From Vulcanisaeta distributa JCM 11213 (GTDB lineage: Archaea; Thermoproteota; Thermoprotei; Thermoproteales; Thermocladiaceae), in contig BBCS01000004.1 in the NCBI GenBank assembly GCA_001316125.1, forward strand, positions 62,001 to 126,000: 64,000 nt of DNA, read 5' to 3'. Under the pieces are notes generated by a model. It was not told the DNA's origin and ran no database searches. It saw nothing but the letters and a program-made list of their open reading frames with translations. A program made the position numbers and the translations under genes. Within the stretch, counting starts at the first letter, position 1. Each line of letters begins with the position of its first letter. Below are positions 42,528 to 52,553 of this stretch, piece by piece.

Positions 42528-43108
42528 TCACGTTATGTGTAGTGATTCTATGTAGTTTGTTACCCCGGTTAGTATCATTCCTATGGCTAGTGCGGCTATT
42601 ATTAGGCTCATGAACCTGCCCAGGACCTTAAGCGTGTTACTGCCCAGTCTCTTTAGTAGTGGTTGTGAGAACCTAATTACTAGGTACGTGAAGGCTGAGC
42701 TCAGTAATGCCGCTATTATGACCTCGTAGATTGGGTATAGTGCCGAGAAGAGTATTAGCTCGGTTATTGTGCCTGGACCAACGAGTAGTGGCGTCACTAT
42801 TGGCACTAGCACGAATTCCTCAGGCTCCTTAACGGTGCCAACAGCCCTGGGTCCACCAGCCATGAGGGTCTCCATGGCTATGCCCATGAGCAACACGCCA
42901 CCCGCTATCCTAAATGCGTCGAGGTTTACGCCGAAGGCTGCAGTATGTACCTACCGCCGACGGCGAATATCACCATTAGTAGCGGTACGCTGATACCAAC
43001 CAGTTGGTAAACCCTCCTTAACTGCTCCGGTTCCATATTTATTATGTATATGGATAGTGTTGGTATTGCGCCTATTGGATTGAGTATTGCTATTAATTGT
43101 CCCGTCAT
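42528..43108 (-). CDS. MarC family integral membrane protein
   Basis: About 194 residues, six TM helices, UPF0056/MarC family (function unsettled). LIAILNPIGAIPTLSIYI at the N-terminus, FRIAGGVLLMGIAME and IVTPLLVGPGTITELILF are family signatures. A break near 42935 separates the first two helices from the rest. The N-terminus may extend a little upstream through RARSLIDILN, but no standard start is visible there. Confidence 0.85.
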
Positions 43109-43421
43109 GTTTAGAATATCTATTAGGCTTCTGGCACGGATAATTAACGCCTAATCACTATAATAACCTTTCACTGAGTCATTTCATCATCACGATGCTC
43201 AGTGGGGGGGGCAAGCGGCTCACTGGTCACCAATGCAGTAATTAATGCGTAAAAACCCACTTATAGTCCTTACGGTATTGAGTAGTTGGTGGTGATGATG
43301 AATTGGGAACCGACCAATGACGATGGGTATCCTAACTGATTTTGAGTATTCACGGGCTCAGCAAGGATAGCACTCTTCATTTTTATCGAGCCGGTCCGTA
43401 CTCATCACTTAAAGAACTACC
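43109..43421. other. Intergenic region
   Basis: A 313-nt gap between the divergent marC start and the metE stop. It contains an eight-G run near 43204 but no gene, RNA or repeat that I can support. Confidence 0.45.
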
Positions 43422-44579
43422 TTACTTCTCGCCGTACTTCCTCCTTAAAATCTTTGCCGCCTCTGTCATTGAACGTACCTTGGAGAAGGCTATCCTCCTC
43501 TCAAACTTCCTATACATACCAGGTGCAAATCCGCAGTCTGGGTTCATCCATATCCTCCTTGGGTCGAGAACCCTTACAACCCTCTCAACCCTCTGTACCA
43601 CAGTTTGTGGATCCTCAACCTGTGGATTCCTAACGTCGATTACGCCGAGACCAAGCTCCTTATCGCTGGGCAAGTCCTTCGCAAAGACGGCTGGGTCGCC
43701 ACTACCTGGACTTGCGTACTCAAGCACGTACTGCTTAACCTTTATGTCGTAGACCTCCGGGGGGGCCAGCCTCTCGAAGCCGATTCCATAAAATGGCGAG
43801 TCTGGGTTTGGCCACCTATCCATGTGCATGCCTATCCTAACACCATCAATTCCCTTTATCGTCTCATTTATTAAGTCCCTAGCCAGGTAAAGCTCGTTCT
43901 TGAACCCTCTATATTTCTGCCCATGTATTGCCTCAATGACCTTCCTATACCTGTCAGGCTCGTTCTCCCTAGCCTCCACTAGGTCGCCAAGCATTGGTTC
44001 ATCAAGTTGAATGAAGTCCACACCGGCATCCCTAAGCCTAATTATCTCCTGCCTAAGCACCTTAATGTAGTCTTGGGCGAGATCCTCGGGCTGTGGGTAC
44101 ACTTGCCTTGAGTACTTGGCATCCCAGGTCTCCCACATGATTAGGTACGGGCTTGGTAATGTGACCTTTATCCTCCTATCCGTGACAGACCTCGTGAACC
44201 TAAACTCATCAAGCGCTATCACCGCATCCCTAATCTGCTCAACAGCCACAGCCCTCCAGTAGGTTAATTGGGCCTTGTACTGCTTCATTATTTCTATTGC
44301 CTTCGGGTTGATGTCTGTTACGTAGATTAACTTAAACCCAGGTATTTTCTGGCCGACGAATGCCACGAAGCTCGTCCTCCTCTGCTCCCCCCCATCAGTT
44401 ATGACGTCTAGGCCTGCAAGCTCCTCCTCCTTAACCGTCAACTTAACCGCATCGTCTAAGTACTCATCAAGCTCCTCCTTACTAATCTCGCCCTTATTAT
44501 ACCTATCAAAGGCCTCAATTAACCACTTAGGCCTTGGGAAGCTACCAACTACCGACGTCGTGAAGGTAAGCTCCTGCAT
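43422..44579 (-). CDS. Methionine synthase MetE core protein (B12-independent type)
   Basis: Intact 385-residue zinc-dependent methyltransferase, the archaeal MetE-like core lacking the duplicated N-terminal half. Landmarks: TTSVVGSFPRPKWL at the start, LDVITDGGEQRR near residue 60, DFIQLDEPMLG near 195, RIGMHMDRW near 245 and WMNPDCGFAPG near 350 (Cys Zn ligand). The family has D-G-E-Q; the extra Gly falls in a seven-C run (44387-44393). The methyl donor in archaea of this type may be methylcobalamin or a pterin; uncertain here. Confidence 0.86.
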   Translation of the reverse strand: MQELTFTTSVVGSFPRPKWLIEAFDRYNKGEISKEELDEYLDDAVKLTVKEEELAGLDVITDGGEQRRTSFVAFVGQKIPGFKLIYVTDINPKAIEIMKQYKAQLTYWRAVAVEQIRDAVIALDEFRFTRSVTDRRIKVTLPSPYLIMWETWDAKYSRQVYPQPEDLAQDYIKVLRQEIIRLRDAGVDFIQLDEPMLGDLVEARENEPDRYRKVIEAIHGQKYRGFKNELYLARDLINETIKGIDGVRIGMHMDRWPNPDSPFYGIGFERLAPPEVYDIKVKQYVLEYASPGSGDPAVFAKDLPSDKELGLGVIDVRNPQVEDPQTVVQRVERVVRVLDPRRIWMNPDCGFAPGMYRKFERRIAFSKVRSMTEAAKILRRKYGEK

Positions 44580-44680
44580 TACCCAATACGGATTACTTAG
44601 TTTATAAAGTATTACGCTAAAACCAACGCAGGGGGGGAGAGGTGATTATTTATAATCTATAAATTAACGTCGGACAACGC

Positions 44681-45761
44681 TTAAGGCGCCGGTCCAACAC
44701 CAGCAACCTTTGGATACGGCCTAGCCTCCCAAACAGCCCTTAAACCGCACACGTACCTTGTTAGCCTCTCCACACCAATGCCAAAGCCCGCGGTCTTCAG
44801 TGGGTATAATTCCCTAAGCATTTCCAGGTACCACCTATACTTATTTGGGTCCTCACCACCCTCCCTCATCCTGGCAATGACCCTTATGTTCATACTCACG
44901 TTCAGCGCCACTAATGGCTTCGCCAAAGCTCCGGGTATAGCATGTCGAAGTCCCTGAGTATGCCGGGCCTCTGTGGTCCTCCCTGTCGTAGAATCCCCCC
45001 CTGGCGCCCTTCGGGTAATCGATTATGAAGAGTGGGTTCTCATGATAAGCAGAAAGAAGCTTCTCACACTCCCATCTGATCTCGGTGTTTGGCGGGTTCT
45101 TACAACCGAGCTCATTGACTAGCTCTACGGCCTCCTTATGTGTGTACCTCCTAAACGGCTTCTTAAAGTCTGGGAGTTGCCTATTGAGTTTTGTCTCGAG
45201 CTCCTTACCGTAGTTATCCTTAACCCTCTTAATCACGTATATTATCATGTCCTCAGCAAGGTCAATTACCTGGTCGTAGGTTACATCATAAACCTCGAGG
45301 TCAAGTTGGTAAAACTCAACGAGGTGCCTGCCTGTGAAGACGCTGTCATTTGGTTCAAACCTAATGTTTGGGCTTAGGAAGTATATCTTACCAAGCGACG
45401 CTGCCATGTACTGTTTATAGAGTATGGCGCTGGACATGACCTTATACTCCATGCCGTAGAAATCCACCGTGGCCTGCTTCGCACCTCTAATCCCTGGGTC
45501 AGTCACTGGGCCAATTATTGGCGCCAGGACCTCGGTAAAGCCCCCCCTTGAATTGAGGAATTCCCTTAATGCATCTATTATCTCGGCTTGAACCTTAAAG
45601 ACGAGTTTATACTTATCCTCCCTAGCCCACCTCCATGAATGAGCAAGCCACTCCTTAATGAATTCCAGGTACTTACCCTGGTCACTCACCATTTTTTCGA
45701 ACTCCAGAACAGCGGGATGAAAGTAGGGTTCCTTCCTCTCTGGCCACTTATCCATATGCAA
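44681..45761 (-). CDS. Archaeal asparagine synthetase (AsnRS-related, AS-AR type)
   Basis: Class II aminoacyl-tRNA synthetase paralogue without a tRNA-binding domain, which makes asparagine from aspartate, ATP and ammonia. About 360 residues. Landmarks: GPVTDPGIRGAKQ near residue 95, MSSAILYKQYMAAS motif 1-2 region, RFEPND and GRHLVEFYQLDLE near 145, GIGVERLTRYVCG motif 3 near the end. Breaks near 44935 and 44975; restored FDMLYP. RGGFYDRED carries an extra Gly in a seven-C run (44995-45001). Confidence 0.85.
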
Positions 45762-45832
45762 ACCCTAAGCCGTATCTACCTTTTAAGTATGCCTTAAAAA
45801 ATAACAATAAGAATCGTATTATAATCAGCGTA

Positions 45833-47349
45833 TTATCCATCATTAATCATGAAATCTATATCCAGTCTTTCCTTAACTATTGATGAGAACTTGTCAATAT
45901 GACTCATTAATAAGTCAATACTCGTCAAACCCTGTGGATTACGCTTAGGTAATCCGGCGACTTCCCTTGCGATGTTGAGCACGAAATTCCTAAAGTTCGG
46001 GTCACCCAGTGAGTCGTGAAGTGTTATTCCAATCACTAAGTCCTTCTCCCTAAATACGCCATCTACCTGCTCCGTAGGCTTGCCATTCCTCTCCTTAATC
46101 ATTACCAGTGGTTCATCACCAATGTACTGAGGAATACCCCTATGTATTTCATAACCCCCCCTAACCTCAACACCCTCCAGCCCACCCCCCCTTAACCCAA
46201 CAGCCTTTGATAGCGACACAATCTTTTCAACACCATACACGGTATTAACATTAACGAGACCAAGCCCATCATAATTACCTGGAACACCAGCCTCAAGACC
46301 ATGCGGGTCACTCAATACCTTACTCATTGCCTGGAAGCCACCGCATATACCCAATATGACGGTTGATCCCTTAATCCTCACCAATGCCCTGTCCAGCCCA
46401 ACCCTCCTCATCCACTCAAGCTCGCAACCACGTTCTTAGAGCCAGGTAATATAACAAGGTGTGGCTCACCTAATTCCTTTGGGCTCCTAACTATCCTGAC
46501 CGTGACATCATCCTCAAGGATTAACGGATATACATCATTAAAGTTTGAAATGTATGGATACGCAATTAACGCAATATCTAGCGGCCCATTACCGATTGGC
46601 TTCAGGTCCATGGAGTCCTCAGGCCATAGCCATAAATCATCAACGTAGGGCAAAACGCCGAGGACGGGCTTACCCGTCCTCTCCTCAAGCCATTTTACGG
46701 CAGTATTGAGTAATTTCTCATCACCCCCCCTAAACTTATTTATAATAAAGCCCCCCCTAACCAGCCTTCTCCATCTCGGTGGTAAGGACCTCATTAGACC
46801 AAGCCCCCCCTGAATAAATGAACCACCCCCCCTATCAATATCAAGAATCACAAAGACATTGGCGTTAAGCCACTCAGCAGGTCTAAAATTAGCTAAGTCC
46901 CTACTGGCGAGGTTTGTTCATACGCAGATCCCGCTCCCTCACCAACTACTACGTCATACTCCATGGTTAATTTACGTATACTGGCCTTAACGGCATTTAC
47001 CGCAAGTCGTCGGATTAAGTTCTTGTTTAAGTAATCATTAAAGGATAATTGGGCCCTTGGCTTGCCAAGTATTATGTATTCGGCCTTGTCACTTAGCATG
47101 GGTTTTATTAGGATTGGATTATGGTAAATACTGGGCGTTAAACCCGCCACGTATGCCTGCATTGCCTGCGCCAGCGCTATTTCGCCACCCTCAATGGACG
47201 GGTAGCTATTGAGCGACATGTTCTGCGCCTTGAATGGCGTTACGTGAAAGCCCCCTGGTGCTAAGGATTCTCAGTAATGCGCTGACTATCGCTGTTTTCC
47301 CTGAATCACTCATTGTTGATACTATGTATATGTTCACTAAATGCTTCAT
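45833..47349 (-). CDS. cobQ: Cobyric acid synthase CobQ/CbiP
   Basis: Glutamine amidotransferase that amidates adenosylcobyrinic acid diamide. About 500 residues after merging. N-terminal dethiobiotin-synthetase-like P-loop (STMSDSGKTAIVSALL), HVTPFKAQNMSLNSYP, EIALAQAMQAYVAGL, VVVGEGAGS, DIDRGG; C-terminal GATase with GICGGFQAMS (Cys) and EIHRG. The first 43 codons were hidden by a 5-C run (47251-47255; four needed). Another break lies near 46880, and another near 46425. FRGGD has one Gly more than the family FRGD (run at 46724-46730). Confidence 0.88.
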
Positions 47350-47433
47350 AAAGATTGAGGGCAATAAGCCTTACCTCGCCTAAGAAAGAAAATTTAAGTA
47401 CCTTAATGTAAAAGATTACCAAGTGATGTTTGT

Positions 47434-48023
47434 ATGACCGAGTGGACTACGATGAGGAATTACAGGTTGTGGGTTGGCATGGCTCTCATGTCACTGTCAA
47501 TATACTTAATCATTAAGCTTTATGATAACCTATTCCTAAGCCTTAGGGTACCTATAGTCGCTGTCGGCCCTGACGGTGTGTTAAAGGTCATAGGTCAATA
47601 AGGCCGTTTACAAGCCCTGTCCTTGCCTACGATATTGTACTCAGCATGGTATTAACAGCAATCCTATCATCACTAGCCTCAGTACTCATTTATTCCTCAA
47701 TAATGAGTGGTAGGTATAGAAGTAACCCTGCTTATCAGGGTGGTTTGATCGTGGGTATGGATGATCATGACAAGGCCATAACCGCTCTTGCACTTTCAAA
47801 CCTGGAGAAAAGGGCTTTACAGGTAATACGTAAGAGGGGCGGTATGATAACACAGGCTGAGCTGGGGCGTGAGCTAGGGTTGAGTAAGTACCAAGTGTCA
47901 AGGCTCGTAAAGAGGCTTGAGGCGAAGGGAATTATTGAGAGGAGGAGGGCTGGTGTTACGAATATTTTGATTCTACGTAACGGTCTTAACACTCCGGGAA
48001 ATCTCAGTAAGAATAAGGACTAG
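47434..48023 (+). CDS. Membrane-anchored winged-helix regulator
   Basis: About 196 residues after merging at 47598. Two N-terminal TM segments (LWVGMALMSLSIYLIIKLY and IVLSMVLTAILSSLASVLIY) flank an extracellular loop of about 40 residues. The cytosolic part is a MarR-like winged helix (KRALQVIRKRGGMITQAELG, LSKYQVSRLVKRLEAKGIIE, RRRAGV). Such one-component membrane regulators are typical of Crenarchaeota. Target unknown. Its end overlaps the convergent winged-helix gene by about 50 nt. Confidence 0.72.
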
Positions 48024-48299
48024 GTTATCTCTATTACTTTGGGCATTGATTAAAGTCTCTAAGCCCTTCCTCGTAAGGTAAACCCCCCCTGAATATGGCT
48101 CCCACCTAATTAGGCCTAGATTCTTTAATTCGTTTAGGTAGCGTATCAACCTATCATATGGTACACCAACCATCATTGCGAGCCTACTTAATTTATCGCA
48201 ACTCCCCCCCATTTTATCCAGGGAGAGCAGTATGTCCGCGTATATCTCAACCCTAGTCCTTGGCTTTTTCCTGTACATCAAGAGGTATAGGCTCTGCAA
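47973..48299 (-). CDS. Winged-helix DNA-binding protein
   Basis: Intact 108-residue protein: RTRVEIYADILLSLDKMGG, DKLSRLAMMVGVPYDRLIRY, LNELKNLGLIRWEPYSGGVY, LTRKGLETLI. This is the pattern of the crenarchaeal winged-helix family (ArnR N-terminal-like). Cytosolic. Convergent and overlapping with the membrane-anchored regulator, so the two transcripts would be antisense at their 3' ends. Confidence 0.72.
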   Translation of the reverse strand: MQSLYLLMYRKKPRTRVEIYADILLSLDKMGGSCDKLSRLAMMVGVPYDRLIRYLNELKNLGLIRWEPYSGGVYLTRKGLETLINAQSNRDNLVLILTEISRSVKTVT

Positions 48300-48589
48300 C
48301 AGTCTTTAACCATATCGTAAAGGCGCACAGGCAACTAAACGGCAACCTTATTGCAACCAGTTCTTACATCATGACCCAGTAGCTCTTTGTTCGTTTTAGC
48401 GCCCCCCCAGACTTAATACGCTATGTCTTTCTATTCATAGCGGACATTCATACACCTAGTTATCTTTATTTCAATCCTTAGAAGGCATGAAAATCACGAT
48501 GCAGAGAGTAGGTCGGTAATATCTTAAGGGATGTATTTCAAAATTTAATTATGATTTTAAGTCATTTTATTTTGAATTAAGTAGATACT

Positions 48590-49162
48590 TTACGAGTGCC
48601 TCTTAACTGATGCATGTATTACTGGTATTACCACACACTTCCCATTACCTGTAATGATGACATTATTCACGGCACCGAAGTCCACATTAACGTCATAATT
48701 AGTACCATTAACAACTATGGGGGGGCTCTGTCCAAGGGGTATTTCAAACTTACCACTTGGTAATGTGCAGTTATAGGTCTGTCCATTAACAACTGCCTGA
48801 ACGTTAGAGACGTATAGCCTTATTATGTTGTACGTGCCATTGGTTAAGGAGCACTGGGCAGCGAGTTGACTAGTATTAACTAGTTGTGCCAGGTCAAAGG
48901 TGGTTTGTGTTAAGCTGCAGGTTACCCAGGTGTTATTGCCGCCGCCCTCCCTATGGAAAGCAATCTCACTTATTGTTACGTATAGGTGATCAACCTTTAC
49001 GGGCTTATCGCTTAGGTACACGTACACCTGACTTGTTGGTACTTGGCTCGTCAGCCCGCTCGTTATGCCTATACCATGCCCACTAAGCATTAGGTAAGCT
49101 ATTACCCCCCCTATTACTATTACCACAGCCACTGCAGCACCTATGACCCAACCCCCCCTCAC
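48590..49162 (-). CDS. DUF4382 domain secreted protein
   Basis: Intact 190-residue protein with an N-terminal anchor (VIGAAVAVVIVIGGVIAYLML) and an extracellular DUF4382 beta domain: VYVYLSDKPVKVDHLYVTIS near residue 48, WVTCSLTQTTFDLAQL near 80, LTNGTYNIIRLYVS near 105. DUF4382 domains are found in archaeal surface proteins. Function unknown. Confidence 0.74.
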   Translation of the reverse strand: MRGGWVIGAAVAVVIVIGGVIAYLMLSGHGIGITSGLTSQVPTSQVYVYLSDKPVKVDHLYVTISEIAFHREGGGNNTWVTCSLTQTTFDLAQLVNTSQLAAQCSLTNGTYNIIRLYVSNVQAVVNGQTYNCTLPSGKFEIPLGQSPPIVVNGTNYDVNVDFGAVNNVIITGNGKCVVIPVIHASVKRHS

Positions 49163-49219
49163 CTAAATCACCGATGCCTTATAACCTCATTATTTAAAAG
49201 GTATGTCGAAGAAACTACC

Positions 49220-50627
49220 GTGGAATTACCGTGGAAAGACCCATTTATTACTTTTAAACCATTGAAACCTGTTAAATCAGCAGCCCTAATGACTGAGAAA
49301 ATTACCTGGCTGAAGAGGGACTTGAGTACATTGGAGTTATTTGCTCTCGGCTACTCAGACGTATCATCAACCTACTACTTCACACTTGGCATAGTTGCAC
49401 TCAACTCAGGACCCCCCCTATTACCAATAACAATGCTCCTGGGATCCCTATCCCTATGGCTAGTTGGGCTGGCATACGCTGAGTTCGGGAGTGCAATACC
49501 GAGGACCGGCGGTGCGTATTATTACATCCGCCGTGAATTGGGCAACACCTGGGGGGGCTTCATAGCAGGGTGGCTACTGAGTTTCGACCAAATACTAATG
49601 ATAGCCTATGGCGCCCTCGGCACCGTTAACTACCTTAACGTGGTAATTCCTCCAGCATCACGATGGCCCATAAACTCAATACTCTCAATCTTAATAATAA
49701 TGATTATAATGACCATAAACATACTCGGAATAAAGGCCTCTGCACGTTTCAACCTAACCCTACTAACCATTGACCTACTTGGAATACTAATATTACTAGC
49801 GTTCGGTTACTACTTGGTGATTAATCATGGAGTGCTAATGCCAAGATTACCATTTAACTATGATAATCTAATTCATGGATTAACATACTCATTTAGAGGC
49901 TATACAGGTATTGACGTAATAGCACAGTCAACGGGGGAGGCCCTGACACCCTATATATCGGTCCCAAGGGCCATAATCGGCGTATCCTCACTATCAACGG
50001 CCGTGGCACTACTATTATCGTTACTGACCATATTATCAGGCGCCTTAACGGTTGTTTCCAGCAACGTCGGCGACCCCCATAGGTGCCCTGGCCAGGTACT
50101 TATTCCATAACATGTATTTATCCATTTACATCTCAGTATCAATAGCAATAGTGCTCCTTATATCCGTCAACGCGGGCATTGTGGATTTCTCAAGGAGTAT
50201 CTACGTAATGAGCGAGGATGGTTTGTTACCGGGTAGGTTAAGTAGTGTTCATGGTAGGTATAGGACGCCCCCCCATTTAGCAATAATAATCTCATCACTA
50301 ATAGCAATACTATTTGTGATTCCCGGCAGTGTTGAGCTCATTGCAGACTCCTACGCAATAGCATCAACGATTGTGTATCTAATGACTATGATCGCACTGA
50401 TAATATTTAGGAATAAGGAGTCCCACTTAGTGCGTTATTTCAGGATACCCGGCATAACAATAAAGCGAGTGGAGGTGCCTATTGTGTCGATTATTGGCAT
50501 TATTATATATACATTTTCGATTATGCTCATAATCCTAATTAAGGCAATGTACATGTTGGTGGTGCTGTCATGGCTACTTACAGGCATGTTGCTGTACCTA
50601 TTTAATAGATCTTCTCGACGCACTTAA
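49220..50627 (+). CDS. APC-type amino acid permease
   Basis: About 469 residues, roughly 12 TM helices. Signature near TM1: LFALGYSDVSSTYYFTLGI; then EFGSAIPRTGGAYYYIR and GFIAGWLLSFDQILMIAYG. Mid-protein FNLTLLTIDLLGILILL; TM6 region YSFRGYTGIDVIAQSTGEA; later SRSIYVMSEDGLLPG. A break at 50074-50078 (five C; four give GDPIGALARYLF). GTG start. The final 26 nt overlap the convergent TrkA-like gene. Substrate not predictable, probably an amino acid or polyamine. Confidence 0.85.
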
Positions 50628-51258
50628 CCACGGAATCCGAGGCACCAACAATGAATAATTTATCCCCCAGCCTCAATCCTAAGCTCCTCATCACTGATTA
50701 TAATATCCTCACCCCCTAATGATCAGTGGTATTGCCACACCACACCTCCTGGCAACATCCCTAACCTCCTGGTTTATGTATGGCGACTCCGAGCTAATCA
50801 CGACGTAGTACGCCTGCACCTTATCGTCAGAATAAAGCAGTTGCTTAAATGGTAGCTTTAGGTAATGGGCTATCTTCGACAATACGGCATCCACAATGGG
50901 TATTGCATAGACACCAAGCTCGATGAATGCATCGAGGTACCTCTCCTTATTACTAATTAATGCTATTATCGTTGGCACACCCCCCCTCGACTTAGCTATC
51001 CTGGCAACCTCCAGGTTGGTCTCGTCATCCATTGATAAGACCACGACCTCACTCTCATCGATTCCACCACCCCCTAAGTATTGATTCATTCTTTGGGTCA
51101 CCGACATAGACATAGGCAGGAACGCCCCCCCTACCCAGCCTCGCCTCATTTTCATTACTCGCTATCATGCTCACATCATAACCATTACTAACCAATAACC
51201 TGGTAATCACCACGCTAATATCGTTTATCCCAACAATCAACGCCTTACGCACACGCAT
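50602..51258 (-). CDS. TrkA-like NAD-binding protein with TrkA-C domain
   Basis: About 218 residues. RCK/TrkA-N Rossmann domain (ALIVGINDISVVITRLLVSNGYDV with an atypical glycine loop), SEVVVLSMDDETNLEVARIAKS near residue 75, then a TrkA-C domain ending DKLFIVGASDSVVKCVEKI. Three breaks all lie in G/C runs of five where four are needed (50664-50668, 50712-50716, 51070-51074). It is a likely K+ uptake or channel gating subunit; the only channel in the window is at 56309. Confidence 0.75.
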
Positions 51259-51285
51259 TAAGTAGGGCTGTATTTAAAAACCGAT

Positions 51286-52259
51286 TTATCTAAGGTCAAC
51301 CTGCCTACCATAACCCTCAAGAAACCTCCTCAAATCATCCTCCCTGGGCAGGTTCTCCTCATCACCCTAACCATCACGACCATGGCAGCCGCCGCTGAGG
51401 CCCTCCTCATCGCGCTCTCCACATCATGACCCCCCCTAAGTATTGATGCCAGGAAGACCCCCCCAGCATAGGCATCACCAGCGCCAATTGGATCCTTCAC
51501 AGGAACCCTAAAGGCATCAACCTTAACGACCCTACCCTCCCAATACGCCATTGAACCCTTAACACCGAGCTTAAGCACAATCTTATCAATCCCAAATCTA
51601 GAACGTAACTCCCTAAACACATCGTCAACCATGGACACACCAAGTAATAGACTGGCTTCATCCTCATCAAGGAACACTATATCCACGAAATTAAGCGCCC
51701 TAGACAGTACATTAACGGCATCCTCCACCCGCGTCCATAGCTTCTTCCTATAATTAACATCAAATGATGTGGTGACGCCTCTACCGCGGGCAATTTCCAA
51801 GCCCTTAAATGCCGCTGACCTGGCTGTATCGCTGATTGCCATGGTTATACCCGTCGTATGGAAAACCCTGCGCCGCCAATGTAGTCTGGGTCAACGTCGT
51901 CAGGACTTAATGCCGAGGCCGCGGAACCCCTCCTATAGTAGAGCACATCACTGACACCTGGTATTGGGTAGTTCCTCTGCACGAAATAGATGCCCGTGGG
52001 CCTCTCAGGGTCAAACTTAATGTGACTAACGTCAACACCCTCACCCCCCCTAAGCCAATTATAGATGAATAAACCAAACTCATCAGCACCAAGCCTAGTT
52101 ATCAACCCACAACTAACACCAAGCCTAACCAAGGCAACACAGACATTAGCCTCAGTACCCGTAGCATGCTTCTCAAAGTATGTAACATGCCTAAGCGGTC
52201 CATCAGTAACCGCATTAAACTGAACCAGGGGGCTCGCCCAAAGCCACAACCTCAGGCAT
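51286..52259 (-). CDS. kdgK: 2-keto-3-deoxygluconate kinase
   Basis: PfkB-family sugar kinase of the semi-phosphorylative Entner-Doudoroff pathway. About 322 residues. It matches the Sulfolobus KDG kinase pattern as I recall it: [24 protein letters not shown] at the start, TGIYFVQRNYPIPG near 105, LAISDTARSAA near 155, and the catalytic DPIGAGDAYAG near 250. Breaks: 52228-52232 (five where four are needed), near 51845 and near 51355. Compared with the Sulfolobus enzyme, LRGGEGVD, YAGGVF and LRGGHDVE each carry one extra Gly, all in seven-C runs. Confidence 0.88.
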
Positions 52260-52321
52260 TAAGGCGCATATAACCACGGCATTATTAAGGAATTACTCTA
52301 ACAAATTCAAGGAAACTAAAA

Positions 52322-52331
52322 CCTTAAAAGG
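52322..52331 (+). promoter_or_regulatory. TATA-like element of tRNA-Val
   Basis: CCTTAAAAGG centred about 26 nt upstream of the first tRNA base. The position is right for a TATA box of an archaeal tRNA gene; the match to consensus is only fair. Confidence 0.4.
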
Positions 52332-52352
52332 CAACACAATTAATGAATCAAC

Positions 52353-52453
52353 GGGCCCGTAGTCTAGCCTGGTAGGATGCCCAGGGGGGGCCGACGCCCC
52401 GTACAAGCCTGACGCGCGGGAGATCCCGGGTTCAAGTCCCGGCGGGCCCACCA
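52353..52453 (+). tRNA. tRNA-Val(GAC) with non-canonical intron
   Basis: Acceptor GGGCCCG (52353-52359) pairs with CGGGCCC (52443-52449); discriminator A 52450; CCA encoded at 52451-52453. D arm TCT...GGA around 52363-52377. T arm CCGGG-TTCAAGT-CCCGG. Removing a 24-nt intron between positions 29 and 30 gives the anticodon stem CCCGC/GCGGG with loop CTGACGC, anticodon GAC (Val). Without removal the stem cannot form. Confidence 0.9.
52383..52406 (+). other. tRNA intron at position 29/30
   Basis: A 24-nt insertion starting AGGGGGGG and ending GTACAA, with its own G-C stem (GGGG/CCCC around CCGACG). Boundaries are fixed by the need to rebuild the C-C-C-G-C stem. Non-canonical sites like this are known in Thermoproteales and are cut by a heteromeric splicing endonuclease. 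The seven-G run here shows that G-tract enlargement, if that is what it is, is not limited to protein genes. Confidence 0.78.
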
Positions 52454-52553
52454 AAGCATCTTAAACATTAGATATTCTATGACTGCATTGACGTCACTCC
52501 TTACTCAGGATACATGTCAGTAAACAAATTTAAACTCACTCGAATCACTTTTA

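Noticed and set aside
43109..43421. Cobalamin or SAM riboswitch before metE
   Set aside because: The region is downstream of metE (minus strand), not upstream, and it shows no conserved riboswitch core.
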